From Cyanobium sp. CACIAM 14 (GTDB taxonomy: Bacteria > Cyanobacteriota > Cyanobacteriia > PCC-6307 > Cyanobiaceae), in contig JMRP01000019.1 of NCBI GenBank assembly GCA_000708525.1, positions 1 through 50,789 on the forward strand: 50,789 nt of DNA, read 5' to 3'. How positions within the stretch are numbered: position 1 is the stretch's first letter; each line of letters starts with the position of its first letter. The translations under genes and the position numbers were made by a program. Below are positions 15,311 to 24,313 of the stretch, in pieces. The notes under the pieces are model-generated. The model searched no databases. It saw only the letters and a list, made by a program, of their open reading frames with translations, and was not told where the DNA came from.

Positions 15311-17190
15311 TGACGAGCCCCTCCATGGACATCGGCATGGCCTGCACGACGGCCACCGAGATGCCAAACGAGGCGCCAAACGAGACGCCCACGGATCGCC
15401 GCGTCATCCTCCTGCCGATCGAAGCGAATCTGGTGTGCCTGCGGGGCCTGAGCCCCAGGCGGCTGCGCTTCGAGGTGGAATACGGCCTGGAGCGGGGCAC
15501 CACCTCCAACAGCTTCCTGTTCCAGCCGGCGGCCAGCGGCGGCGCTCCCGTTCTGGTGCATCCGCCTGGGGCCTCCTTCGCCGCGCCCTTCCTGGAGCAG
15601 CTGGCGCCCCTGGTGCCGGCCGATGCTCCCCTGAAGGTGGTGGTCGGCCACGTCAACCCCAACCGGGTGGCCCTGCTGCGGCAGCTGGCCACCGGCTGGC
15701 CGTCCACGGTGCTGGTGGCCTCCAACCCGGGGGCACGGGTGCTGGAGGAGCTCTGGAGCCAGCAGCGGCCGTCCTCACCCCAGGCCAGCGCCGACCCGGC
15801 CGAGCCGATCGTCGCCCTCCCTCCGATCGAGGTGGTGAAGCAGGAAACCAGCCGCACCCTCGCCAGCGGCCATGTCCTGACCCTGATCCCCGCTCCCACC
15901 CCCCGCTGGCCCGGCGGTCTGATCGCCTTCGAGGAGACCACCGGTCTGCTGATGAGCGGCAAGTTCTTCGCCGCCCACCTCTGCACCGAGGCCTTCGCCG
16001 AAGCCAACCGCAGCAGCACCGAGGAGGACCGCCGCTACTACTACGACTGCCTGATGGCGGCGATGGCCCGGCAGGTGGAGTCGGTGGTCGACCGGCTCGA
16101 CGAGCTGCCGATCCGCACCGTCGCGCCGGTCCACGGGCCGGCCATCGCCCAGAGCTGGCGCAGCCTGCTGGCCGACTACCGCCGCTGGGGGGAGAGTCAG
16201 GAGAAGGCCACGCTCTCGGTGGCGCTCCTCTACGCCAGCGCCTACGGGAACACGGCGGCGATCGCCGACGCTCTCTCCCAGGGGGTGGCGCGCAGTGGCG
16301 TCCGGGTCGAGAGCATCAACTGCGAATTCGCCCCGTCGGAGCAGCTGGTGGAGGCGATCCGGACCTGCGACGCCCTGCTGATCGGCTCCCCCACCCTGGG
16401 GGGTCATGCCCCCACCCCGATCGTGTCGGCCCTGGGCACCGTGCTCGCGGAGGGCGACCGGGCCAAACCGGTGGGGGTGTTCGGCAGTTTCGGCTGGAGT
16501 GGCGAAGCCATCGACCTACTGGAGAGCAAGCTGCGGGATGGCGGATTCCAGTTCGCCTTCGAGCCGATCCGGGTGAAGTTCAGTCCGGATCTGGCCACCC
16601 TGCGAACCCTGGAGGAAACCGGCACGGCCCTGGGCCGCCGCCTGCGCAGCGAGCGACGCCAGTCGCAGCGCCGCGGCAGCGTAGGGGGTCTCGACGAGAG
16701 CCGCACCAACCCGGCGATCCAGGCCCTGGGACGGGTGGTGGGCTCCCTGTGCGTGGTCACCGCCCGCAAAGGGGAGGGCCCGGACGCCGCCGCCGGGGCG
16801 ATGGTGGCCAGCTGGGTGAGCCAGGCCAGCTTCAGCCCCCCGGGATTCACCGTGGCCGTGGCCAAGGACCGGGCGATGGAGAGCCTGCTGCACGTTGGCG
16901 ACGTCTTCGCCCTCAACGTGCTGGCGGCAGGACGGGAGAGCGGGCCCATGAAGCGTTTCCTGCGGCCTTTCTCCCCCGGAGCCGACCGTCTGGCCGGACT
17001 GGAGCTGGAGGCCAGCCCGGGCGGGCAGCCTCTGCTGCCGGAAGCCCTGGCCTGGCTGGAAGCCCGCGTGAGCCAGCGGATGGAATGCGGCGACCACTGG
17101 CTGATCTACGCCGAGGCCCGCTGCGGCCACCTGCTGGATCCCTCCGGCACCACCGCCGTGCACCAGCGGCGCAGCGGCGCCAGCTACTGA
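15310..17190 (+). CDS. flv1: Flavodiiron protein Flv1 (class C, non-canonical diiron site)
   Basis: Partner of Flv3 in light-dependent O2 reduction. 626 residues with the same three-domain plan: lactamase-like (about 30-290), flavodoxin-like (LLYASAYGNTAAIADALSQGV onward) and flavin reductase (GAMVASWVSQASFSPPGFTVAVAKD). The metal-site motif is H114-x-N116-x-N118-R119 (GHVNPNR) instead of HxExDH. The second ligand region reads PTPRWPGGL and the third GKFFAAH, so most iron ligands are replaced, as known for Flv1/Flv2-type subunits. ATG 15310 overlaps the flv3 stop (TGATG). An internal ATG at 15325 (MDIGMACTT) is possible, since residues 1-30 look unstructured. Confidence 0.94.
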   Translation: MTSPSMDIGMACTTATEMPNEAPNETPTDRRVILLPIEANLVCLRGLSPRRLRFEVEYGLERGTTSNSFLFQPAASGGAPVLVHPPGASFAAPFLEQLAPLVPADAPLKVVVGHVNPNRVALLRQLATGWPSTVLVASNPGARVLEELWSQQRPSSPQASADPAEPIVALPPIEVVKQETSRTLASGHVLTLIPAPTPRWPGGLIAFEETTGLLMSGKFFAAHLCTEAFAEANRSSTEEDRRYYYDCLMAAMARQVESVVDRLDELPIRTVAPVHGPAIAQSWRSLLADYRRWGESQEKATLSVALLYASAYGNTAAIADALSQGVARSGVRVESINCEFAPSEQLVEAIRTCDALLIGSPTLGGHAPTPIVSALGTVLAEGDRAKPVGVFGSFGWSGEAIDLLESKLRDGGFQFAFEPIRVKFSPDLATLRTLEETGTALGRRLRSERRQSQRRGSVGGLDESRTNPAIQALGRVVGSLCVVTARKGEGPDAAAGAMVASWVSQASFSPPGFTVAVAKDRAMESLLHVGDVFALNVLAAGRESGPMKRFLRPFSPGADRLAGLELEASPGGQPLLPEALAWLEARVSQRMECGDHWLIYAEARCGHLLDPSGTTAVHQRRSGASY

Positions 17191-17234
17191 GGCACCAGAC
17201 GCTGAGCTGAAGCGCCAGTGGCTGAAGGAAGGCC

Positions 17235-17468
17235 CTAGGCGGCGTGGGGCGGGGTGGGGGAGCCGCCGCCTCCCACCTGGAAGGGAAGCACCAGGGTCGC
17301 CCAGGTGTCGGGCCGCTCGGGACGGCGCCGGCGGGCCCGACGCACCCCGAAGGGCACACGCACGACGTTGGTGCCGTCCACCCTGTGGGCGGCTTCCGGC
17401 CCACTGCGCAGACGCTCGAAGGCGCCGGAATCGCCAGCTGAACCGTCGTTGCCGTTCATGGACCCCAT
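17235..17468 (-). CDS. Small conserved-looking hypothetical protein (77 aa)
   Basis: A minus-strand frame between the flv1 stop and the gcvP stop. From ATG 17468 it reads MGSMNGNDGSAGDSGAFERL, then FERLRSGPEAAHRVDG, TNVVRVPFGVRRARRRRPER and TWATLVLPFQVGGGG. The composition (an arginine patch followed by a hydrophobic strand) looks like a genuine small soluble protein rather than antisense noise. I recognise no family. ATG 17459 is an alternative start. It follows gcvP on the same strand and may be transcribed with it. It is also the only candidate gene in the roughly 360-base gap between flv1 and gcvP. Confidence 0.5.
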   Translation of the reverse strand: MGSMNGNDGSAGDSGAFERLRSGPEAAHRVDGTNVVRVPFGVRRARRRRPERPDTWATLVLPFQVGGGGSPTPPHAA

Positions 17469-17553
17469 GTGATGAAAGGCGGATGCCAGTGCCGGGAGCG
17501 GATGGCACGGCAATGATGCGGCATGGCCAGGAGAAAAGGTACCCCCGGAACAC

Positions 17554-20508
17554 TCAGGCGGCCAGTTCGGCAACTGCCACTTCCTCCACGCTCGGACAGG
17601 TGCAGACCAGGTGCCGATCCCCGAAGGCATTGTCGATGCGGGCCACGGCCGGCCAGAACTTGACCTGGCGCTGGGCCTCGCCGGCGGGGAAGGCCGCCTC
17701 GGAGCGGCTGTAGGGACGCTCCCAGACATCGGCGGTGACGGCCGCCAGGGTGTGGGGAGCCCGCTTGAGGGGATTGTCGAGGGGATCGGCGGCCCCGGTC
17801 TCGATGGCCCGGGCCTCCCGGCGGATCGCCTCCATCGCCGCGCAGAAACGGTCGATCTCCGCCAGCGATTCGCTCTCGGTGGGCTCGACCATCACCGTAC
17901 CGGCCACGGGCCAGCTGACGGTGGGGGCGTGGAAGCCGTAGTCCATGAGCCGTTTGGCCAGATCATCCACCTCCAGGCCGCAGCTGCGCTTGAGGGGCCG
18001 CAGATCGAGGATGCACTCGTGGGCTACGCGGCCGCCGGCGCCCCGATACAGCACCGGGAAGTGGGGGTCGAGGCGCTCGGCGATCAGGTTGGCGGCCAGC
18101 AGGGCCACCTGGCTGGCGGTGCGCAGCCCCGTGCCGCCCATCATGCGGATGTACATCCAGCTGATCGGCAGGATCCCGGCGCTGCCCAGCGGGGCCGCCG
18201 AGACCGGTCCGATGGCGGCCTGAGGGGTCGCAGGGCCGCCGGCCCCGGCCAGGGGATGGGAGGGCAGGAAGGGCCGCAGATGGGCGGCCACGCCGATGGG
18301 CCCCACCCCGGGGCCGCCGCCCCCATGGGGAATGCAGAAGGTCTTGTGCAGGTTGAGGTGGCAGACGTCGGCGCCGTAGAGCCCCGGCTTGCAGAGCCCC
18401 ACCTGGGCATTGAGGTTGGCCCCGTCCAGATACACCTGGCCGCCGTGGTCATGGACGATGCGGCAGATGCGGCGGATGCCCGTCTCGAACACCCCATGGG
18501 TGGAAGGATAGGTGACCATCAGGGCGGCCAGGTCGGCGGCATGGGACTCGGCCTTGGCCTCCAGGTCGTCGATGTCGATGTTGCCCTGAGCGTCGCAGGC
18601 CACCGCCACCACCCGCATCCCCGCCATCACGGCACTGGCCGGGTTGGTGCCATGGGCGCTGGTGGGGATCAGGCACACCTGACGGTGGCCCTCGCCCCGG
18701 CTGCGGTGCCAGGCGCGGATCACCATCAGGCCGGCATACTCGCCCTGGGAGCCGGCATTCGGCTGCAGGGAGACCCCCGCGAAGCCGGTGATCGCCGCCA
18801 GCCAGGCCTCCAGATCGCCCACCAGCGCGGCATACCCCGCGCACTGATCGGCGGGGGCGAAGGGATGCATCCCGGCGAAGGCGGGCCAGCTCACCGGCGC
18901 CAGCTCGGCGGCGGCGTTGAGCTTCATCGTGCAGCTTCCCAGCGGGATCATTCCGTGGACGAGCGACAGATCCCTGCTCGCCAGCCGCTGGATGTAGCGC
19001 AGCAGTTCCGTTTCGCTGCGGTGGCGGTGGAACACCTCCTGGCGCAGCCAGGGGCCGCGGCGCAGCGGCAGCCCGCTCAGCCGTTCGGCGAGGGGCTCGT
19101 CTTCCAGGGCGATCAGCCCCGCCTGGAGAGCGGTGCGGCCCGCGGCCGCGGCGGCGGGATCGGGCGCCAGGGCCTCCAGCAGCCTGACCAGCTCCTCGGC
19201 GGTGGAGAGCTCGTCGAGGCTGATGGCCAGGGCCTCCTCACCGTCGTCGCCCCGGATGCCGCAGCGGAGGTTGAAACCGGCGGCCACGGCCCGCTGGCGC
19301 AGGGCAGGGGCGGCGGCGGTGCGCACCACCACGGTGTCGAAGGCCGGGCCGGGATCGGCCGCCAGGCCGAGGGCGTCGAGGCCGAGCACCAGGCCCTGCC
19401 GCAGGTCGTGAAGGCGGCGGGCGATGGCCTCGAGGCCCTCGGGGCCGTGGTGCACGGCGTAGAAACCGGCCATCACCGCCAGCAGCACCTGGGCGGTGCA
19501 GATGTTGCTGGTGGCCTTGTCGCGACGGATGTGCTGCTCGCGGGTCTGCAGGGCCAGCCGCAGGGCCGGGTTCCCTTCCGCATCCTTCGACTGCCCCACC
19601 AGCCGCCCCGGGATCTGGCGCTTGAAGTCCTCCCGGGTGGCGAAGAAGGCGGCATGGGGGCCACCGAACCCCATCGGCACGCCGTAGCGCTGCAGGCTGC
19701 CCACGGCGATGTCGGCCCCGAGAGCCCCCACCGGCGCCAGCAGCACCTGGGCCAGGGGATCCACCACCACGGTGCTGATCACCCCGCGCTCGCCGGCGGC
19801 CGCCAGCAGGGCGGAGGGATCCCAGAGCCGGCCTTCGACGCCGGGCAACTGGAGCAGCAGGCCGAAGACGTCATCGCCGAGCACAGCGTCCGCGGCCACT
19901 CCGGTGCCGAAGCCTTCGGCGTCGATGGTCTCGAGGGCGATGCCCAGGGGTTCGGCCCGGGTGTGGAGCACGGCCAGGGTCTGGGGGAGAACGGAGCTGT
20001 CCACCAGGAAGCGGCGTGCCCCGCGGCGCGGGCTCACCGCCGCCGCCATGGCCATCGCTTCGGCGGCGGCGGTGGCCTCATCCAGCAGGGAGGCATTGGC
20101 GATCGGCAGCCCCGTCAGCTCGCTGACCAGGGTCTGGAAATTGAGCAGGGCTTCCAGCCGGCCCTGGGCGATCTCCGCCTGGTAAGGGGTGTAAGCGGTG
20201 TACCAGCAGGGATTCTCCAGCACATGGCGCTGGATCACGGCCGGCGTGGCCGTGCCGTGGTACCCGAGCCCGATCAGGCTGCGCAGCACCCGATTGCGGG
20301 AGGCCAGAGCACCCAGTTCTGAGAGCGCCTCGGCCTCCGAGCAGGGGGAGGGCAGTCCCTCCTCGGCCGCCGCCGCCGGCAGCAGGATGTCGGCGGGCAC
20401 CACCTCGCCCGCCAGCTGATCGAGGGACCGGAGGCCGAGTTCGGCCAGCATCCGCCGCTGATCTTCGGAATCCGGGCCGAGATGCCGGACCAGAAAGGAA
20501 GCGGACAC
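17554..20508 (-). CDS. gcvP: Glycine dehydrogenase (aminomethyl-transferring), P protein
   Basis: PLP-dependent decarboxylating subunit of the glycine cleavage system, which consumes photorespiratory glycine. 984 residues, the length of the fused homodimeric type. The N-terminal half is the degenerate copy ([38 protein letters not shown]). The catalytic C-terminal half has [34 protein letters not shown] and [20 protein letters not shown], with the PLP lysine in HKTF. The ATG at 20508 fits the family N-terminus. gcvH lies 79 bases upstream on the same strand, indicating co-transcription. Confidence 0.98.
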   Translation of the reverse strand: MSASFLVRHLGPDSEDQRRMLAELGLRSLDQLAGEVVPADILLPAAAAEEGLPSPCSEAEALSELGALASRNRVLRSLIGLGYHGTATPAVIQRHVLENPCWYTAYTPYQAEIAQGRLEALLNFQTLVSELTGLPIANASLLDEATAAAEAMAMAAAVSPRRGARRFLVDSSVLPQTLAVLHTRAEPLGIALETIDAEGFGTGVAADAVLGDDVFGLLLQLPGVEGRLWDPSALLAAAGERGVISTVVVDPLAQVLLAPVGALGADIAVGSLQRYGVPMGFGGPHAAFFATREDFKRQIPGRLVGQSKDAEGNPALRLALQTREQHIRRDKATSNICTAQVLLAVMAGFYAVHHGPEGLEAIARRLHDLRQGLVLGLDALGLAADPGPAFDTVVVRTAAAPALRQRAVAAGFNLRCGIRGDDGEEALAISLDELSTAEELVRLLEALAPDPAAAAAGRTALQAGLIALEDEPLAERLSGLPLRRGPWLRQEVFHRHRSETELLRYIQRLASRDLSLVHGMIPLGSCTMKLNAAAELAPVSWPAFAGMHPFAPADQCAGYAALVGDLEAWLAAITGFAGVSLQPNAGSQGEYAGLMVIRAWHRSRGEGHRQVCLIPTSAHGTNPASAVMAGMRVVAVACDAQGNIDIDDLEAKAESHAADLAALMVTYPSTHGVFETGIRRICRIVHDHGGQVYLDGANLNAQVGLCKPGLYGADVCHLNLHKTFCIPHGGGGPGVGPIGVAAHLRPFLPSHPLAGAGGPATPQAAIGPVSAAPLGSAGILPISWMYIRMMGGTGLRTASQVALLAANLIAERLDPHFPVLYRGAGGRVAHECILDLRPLKRSCGLEVDDLAKRLMDYGFHAPTVSWPVAGTVMVEPTESESLAEIDRFCAAMEAIRREARAIETGAADPLDNPLKRAPHTLAAVTADVWERPYSRSEAAFPAGEAQRQVKFWPAVARIDNAFGDRHLVCTCPSVEEVAVAELAA

Positions 20509-20587
20509 AGGCGCAGCGGAGGAGGTGGCGGGATCCTAAGGAAATTCCATCGGGTGATCGGCCGCCGGTGACGCCCTCCCCGCCGGC

Positions 20588-20977
20588 TCAGGCTGCCTGC
20601 ACCTTGGTCCCGTAGGTGGCCGCATCCATCAGCTCCTCGAGCTCCTCGGGGGCGGTCAGCCGGAGCAGCAGCAGCCAGCCCTCTCCGTAGGGATCGTTCT
20701 GGAGTTCCTCGGGGCTGGCCAGCACCGCCTCGTTGCGGGCCTCCACCGTGCCGCTCACGGGCGCCACCAGATCCTCCACCGCCTTCACCGACTCCACACT
20801 GCCGAAGCTCGCGCCCCTCTCGAGGGGGTAGCCCACCTCCGGCAGCTCCACGAAGACGATGTCCCCGAGCTGATCGATGGCGAAGGCACTGATGCCGAGC
20901 CGCACCAGATCCCCCTCCCGGCGCACGTATTCGTGGCTCTCGGAATAGCGGCAGTCATCGGGGAAGGTGTGCGCCAC
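20588..20977 (-). CDS. gcvH: Glycine cleavage system H protein
   Basis: Lipoyl carrier that shuttles the aminomethyl group between the P, T and L proteins. 129 residues, the standard size. The lipoylation motif is GSVESVKAVEDLVAPVSGTV, with the modified lysine in SVKAV; SHEYVRREGDLVRLGISAFA and ELQNDPYGEGWLL are also typical. It sits 27 bases downstream of the methionine-gamma-lyase-like gene and 79 bases upstream of gcvP, forming a compact minus-strand unit. T and L proteins are not in the window. Confidence 0.98.
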   Translation of the reverse strand: MAHTFPDDCRYSESHEYVRREGDLVRLGISAFAIDQLGDIVFVELPEVGYPLERGASFGSVESVKAVEDLVAPVSGTVEARNEAVLASPEELQNDPYGEGWLLLLRLTAPEELEELMDAATYGTKVQAA

Positions 20978-21004
20978 GGCCGGTCCGCTGCGGAGGAGGG
21001 GATC

Positions 21005-22264
21005 TCAGTCTGAAGGAGCGGCGGCCGCCGGAGCGTCCCCGATCGCCGCGAGGGCCTCCAGAGCCCGCTCCAGCGCCAGCGCCACGTGGGCGTGGTGGGT
21101 GCCCCCCTGGGCGTAGAGCACATAGGGCTCCCGCAGCGGCCCGTCGGCGGAGAACTCACTGGTGCTGCCGTCGATGAAGGTGCCGCCCGCCATCACCAGA
21201 TCGCTGGCGTAGCCGGGCATGGGGGCCGGCACCGGATCCAGGTAGGAGCCCACCGGCGAAGACCGCTGGAAGGCCCGGCAGACGGCGGCGAGCCGCTCGG
21301 GACTGCCGAGGCGCACCGCCTGGATCATGTCGCTGCGCTCGGCGCCGGGGGCCGGGTGCACCGCATAGCCGAGATCGCTGAACACCCTGGCCACCAGATC
21401 GGCGCCGATGAGGGCCTCGGCCACCATCTGCGGGGCCAGGAACAGCCCCTGGAACAGCAGCCGGTGCAGATCGAAACCGGTGCCCCCCTCGCTGCCGATG
21501 CCCGGAGCGGTGAGCCGGCAGCAGGCCATCTCCACCAGCTCACGGCGACCGGCCACGTAGCCGCCGGCGGGGGCGATGGTGCCGCCGAGATTCTTGATCA
21601 GGGAACCGGCCATGAGGTCCGCTCCCACCGCGGTGGGTTCCTGATCCTGCACCAGCTCCCCGTAGCAGTTGTCCACAAAGCAGACGCACTCCGGCCGCAG
21701 GGCCTTCACCCGCTCGCAGAGGCGGCCGATGCCGGCCACCGGCAGGGAGGGACGCCAGCTGTAGCCGCAGCTGCGCTGGATCAGCACCATGCGTGTGGCG
21801 GGGGCCAGGGCCGCCTCCAGGGCCTCCTCGTCCACCAGGCCGTCGGTGGTGAGCGGCAGTTCGTCGTAGACGATGCCGAACTCCGCCAGAGAGCCCTGGT
21901 GGCTTCCGCGAAGGCCGATCACCTCCTCCAGGGTGTCGTAGGGGCGGCCGGTGATCGCCAGTAGCCGGTGGCCGGGTCGCAGCACGCCGAAGAGGGCGGC
22001 GGTGATGGCATGGGTGCCGCTGACGAACTGGAGCCGCACCGCGGCGGCCTCGGCCTGGAGCACGCGGGCGAACACCCGATCGAGCACCTCCCGCCCCAGA
22101 TCCCCATGGCCGTAGCCGCTCACCGAAGCGAAATGGTGAACCCCCAGCCGCTCGGCGGCGAAAGCCTCCAGCACCCGCTCCAGCCGGGGACGCACCGCGG
22201 CCGTGCGCATGGCCGCCAGCGGCGCGATGCTGGCAAGAGCGGCGTCGACCCTCGCCGATGCCAA
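21005..22264 (-). CDS. Methionine gamma-lyase family PLP enzyme (aluminium-resistance/YnbB-like)
   Basis: A fold-type I PLP enzyme of the Met_gamma_lyase/YnbB family. Motifs seen are VHHFASVSGYGHGDLGREVLD, VRLQFVSGTHAI, PYDTLEEVIGL, RSCGYSWRPSL, CFVDNCYGELV and AGSLIKNLGGT, whose lysine should bind PLP. The true substrate of the family is not settled; members are annotated as aluminium-resistance proteins or C-S lyases. The start is uncertain. TTG 22264 gives MASARVDAALASIAPLAAM and includes the N-terminal helices expected of the family, while ATG 22210 would trim them. The frame stays open to 22528 but that part looks non-coding. It is the first gene of a likely operon with gcvH and gcvP. 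Confidence 0.85.
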   Translation of the reverse strand: MASARVDAALASIAPLAAMRTAAVRPRLERVLEAFAAERLGVHHFASVSGYGHGDLGREVLDRVFARVLQAEAAAVRLQFVSGTHAITAALFGVLRPGHRLLAITGRPYDTLEEVIGLRGSHQGSLAEFGIVYDELPLTTDGLVDEEALEAALAPATRMVLIQRSCGYSWRPSLPVAGIGRLCERVKALRPECVCFVDNCYGELVQDQEPTAVGADLMAGSLIKNLGGTIAPAGGYVAGRRELVEMACCRLTAPGIGSEGGTGFDLHRLLFQGLFLAPQMVAEALIGADLVARVFSDLGYAVHPAPGAERSDMIQAVRLGSPERLAAVCRAFQRSSPVGSYLDPVPAPMPGYASDLVMAGGTFIDGSTSEFSADGPLREPYVLYAQGGTHHAHVALALERALEALAAIGDAPAAAAPSD

Positions 22265-22614
22265 CCGGGCGCGGTTGACCCCATCGCAGGAAGTGGTGGA
22301 AGAAGGTTTCAACGACGAGGGTTCGTCAACATCCGATCGGGGTTCTCGACTCTGCCATCGGGGCTCCGGCGCAAGCTCCCGACCGCATCCGCGCCATCGG
22401 CTTCCTGACCCTGAAGCCTTTCCCCAGGCATGGGTGAGGATGGACCATCCCCCGTCTCCGCCCCCTCCGCCCGTCCTCCCCGGAAACGCCGTTGGTCCCA
22501 CGCTCCGAATCCCGCCGCTCCGAATCACACCGTTCCGTCCCGCCCGCCGAGACCCTCTCGATTCCCGAGCGCGAGAGCTCCCACTCCCGCAAGAAAGCCC
22601 AGCTGCGACAGGCG
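22265..22614. other. Divergent intergenic region with 15-base periodic repeats
   Basis: 350 bases between the outward-facing PLP enzyme and desaturase genes, so both promoters are expected here. CGCTCCGAATC occurs at 22501-22511 and 22516-22526, with a weaker third copy (CGTTCCGTCCC, from about 22531), giving a 15-base period. The plus-strand frame is open from a TTG at 22492 and would read the repeats as RSESR/RSESH, so a desaturase N-terminal extension cannot be excluded. I see no glycine riboswitch or tRNA here. Confidence 0.45.
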
Positions 22615-23475
22615 ATGGCCGCGCCGAGGCCGCCCCTGCCGCCCTACCAGCGCCGTTTCAAGGCGGGCACCACGGGCTTCATGCTCGCCATCCACGTGGG
22701 TGCCGCCTTCGCGTTGCTGCCCCGCTTCTGGAGCCTCCAGGGCGTGATCGTGCTGGCGGTGCTCTACTGGGCCACCGTGCTGGGGGTGACCCTGGGCCTG
22801 CACCGGCTGGTGGCCCACCGGGGTTTCGAAGCGCCCCGCTGGCTGGAGCGGCTGCTGGTGCTGATGGGCACGCTCGCCTGCCAGAGCGGTCCGATCGAGT
22901 GGGTGGGCCTGCACCGGCACCACCACCTGTTCTCCGACCAGCCCAACGACCACCACGATGCCGCCCGCGGGCTCTGGTGGGCCCACAGCGAATGGATGCT
23001 GCATCAGATCCCCGCCCTCGGTGAGATCCATCGCTTCACCGGCGACATGGAGCGGGATCCCCTCTACCGCTGGCTGGATCGCTGGTTCCTGCTGCTGCAA
23101 CTGCCCCTCGGGGCCGCGCTCTACTGGTACGGCAACTGGGCCGGAGTCCCCGGCGGCGGGCTGGGCCTGGTGCTCTGGGGGATCCCGCTGCGCCTGGTGC
23201 TCGTCTATCACGTCACCTGGCTGGTGAATTCCGCCACCCACGCCTTCGGCTACCGCAACTTCGACTGCCCCGACCGCTCCCGCAACTGCTGGTGGGTGGC
23301 CCTGCTCACCTTCGGCGAGGGCTGGCACAACAACCATCACGCCTACCCCCACTCCGCCCGGCACGGCCTGCGCTGGTTCGAGTTCGACATCACCTGGCAG
23401 CACATCCGCGCCCTGCGCGCCCTGGGGCTGGCCCGGCGGGTACGCGTCGCCAGCCTGCGGGGCTCAGAGGCCTAG
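22615..23475 (+). CDS. Acyl-lipid desaturase, DesC-like (delta-9 type)
   Basis: Membrane di-iron enzyme that introduces a double bond into lipid-bound acyl chains, typically at delta-9, adjusting membrane fluidity. From ATG 22615 the protein has 286 residues. The three histidine boxes are HRLVAHRGF (HxxxxH), HRHHH and HNNHH. Hydrophobic segments include [43 protein letters not shown] and [13 protein letters not shown]. An upstream TTG at 22492 would add 41 Ser/Arg-rich residues. The stop TAG overlaps that of the convergent hypothetical gene within the palindrome CTAG. A close paralogue lies less than 1 kb downstream. Confidence 0.9.
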   Translation: MAAPRPPLPPYQRRFKAGTTGFMLAIHVGAAFALLPRFWSLQGVIVLAVLYWATVLGVTLGLHRLVAHRGFEAPRWLERLLVLMGTLACQSGPIEWVGLHRHHHLFSDQPNDHHDAARGLWWAHSEWMLHQIPALGEIHRFTGDMERDPLYRWLDRWFLLLQLPLGAALYWYGNWAGVPGGGLGLVLWGIPLRLVLVYHVTWLVNSATHAFGYRNFDCPDRSRNCWWVALLTFGEGWHNNHHAYPHSARHGLRWFEFDITWQHIRALRALGLARRVRVASLRGSEA

Positions 23476-24257
23476 CGCCCGGCCAGTTCCCGCCGGATCG
23501 CCGCCGCCAGATCCACAGGGGACTGCCCGCCGCTTTCGCCCTGGAGACGCCTCGCCCGCTCCCGCAGCAATTCCAGGAACCGCTCCGGTCCCAGCTCCTC
23601 TTCTCCCGTTGCCGCCAGGGCGGCCAGGGTGCGGCGCAGCTCAGGCAGTTCGGCCTCCAGTTCCACCGCCGTGTAGTCCCGCTGGCCGGCGATCACCTCG
23701 GCGAAGCGCTCCCGGCGCTGCCGCTTGGGCGCCGGATAGGCCGCCATCAGCTGGTGGCGGCACTCCCGCCAGGGGCGGCCGGCGGTGAGCAGGTGCGCCA
23801 GGGCGGCGCTCAGAGCGGCGGCCTCCTCCTCGGCGATGCGCAGGTCGAAGCTGGCCGGCGGTTCCCGGAAACCCACGAACACCTCGAGCAGGGCTCCGGG
23901 CCCCAGCACCCGCTCCCGTTCATCGCGCACCGGCAGCGCCGACGTACTCAGGGCCTCGAACAGCTCGGGATGGTCGGCCAGCAGCGCCTCGGCCCGGGCC
24001 GCCTCCAGCCGGCCCTCGGGGGCCTGGGCGGCGAGCCAGAGGTTGACGTTGCCCAACGCCAGGAACACCTCCGGCCCGGGGGAGGCCAGCTTGCCGTTGC
24101 GGAGCATCGAGAGCTGGGAGTTGTGCACCCGGCCAAGGTCGAGCGCCTCGGCGAGCACCGGCAGCACTCTGTGGGACCAGCCGTTGCGCTCGTGCCAGAC
24201 GCGGATCAGATGGGCGAAGGCGACCCGGCCCGATGCGAGTTCTTCTCGATACCCCAC
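23472..24257 (-). CDS. Conserved hypothetical protein with HTH-like N-terminus
   Basis: 261 residues from GTG 24257. I do not recognise a named family. The N-terminal 60 residues are helical and read like a DNA-binding or adaptor segment (FAHLIRVWHERNGWSHRVLPVLAEAL, then VHNSQLSMLRNGKLASPGPEVFLALG, reminiscent of an HTH of XRE type). The remainder is helix-rich and charged (ELRRTLAALAATGEEELGPERFLELLRERARRL). There is no membrane segment or signal. It sits between two desaturase genes, convergent with the first and divergent from the second (56 bases apart), so control of desaturase expression is a reasonable but unproven guess. Confidence 0.7.
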   Translation of the reverse strand: MGYREELASGRVAFAHLIRVWHERNGWSHRVLPVLAEALDLGRVHNSQLSMLRNGKLASPGPEVFLALGNVNLWLAAQAPEGRLEAARAEALLADHPELFEALSTSALPVRDERERVLGPGALLEVFVGFREPPASFDLRIAEEEAAALSAALAHLLTAGRPWRECRHQLMAAYPAPKRQRRERFAEVIAGQRDYTAVELEAELPELRRTLAALAATGEEELGPERFLELLRERARRLQGESGGQSPVDLAAAIRRELAGR

Positions 24258-24313
24258 ACGATCAGGATTCGTATTGCTACCATCTTAACGACTCATCCGG
24301 AGCCCGGTCCTTC

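Noticed and set aside
13466-15379. Minus-strand open frame of about 640 codons opposite flv3
   Set aside because: Shadow of the flavodiiron gene; composition typical of GC-driven antisense frames.
17611-20322. Plus-strand open frame of about 900 codons opposite gcvP
   Set aside because: Despite its length it has no protein-like pattern, and gcvP on the other strand is unambiguous.
20978-22614. Glycine riboswitch upstream of the gcv genes
   Set aside because: I found no tandem aptamer-like conserved motifs in the leader of the operon; the first gene is also a PLP lyase rather than gcvT.
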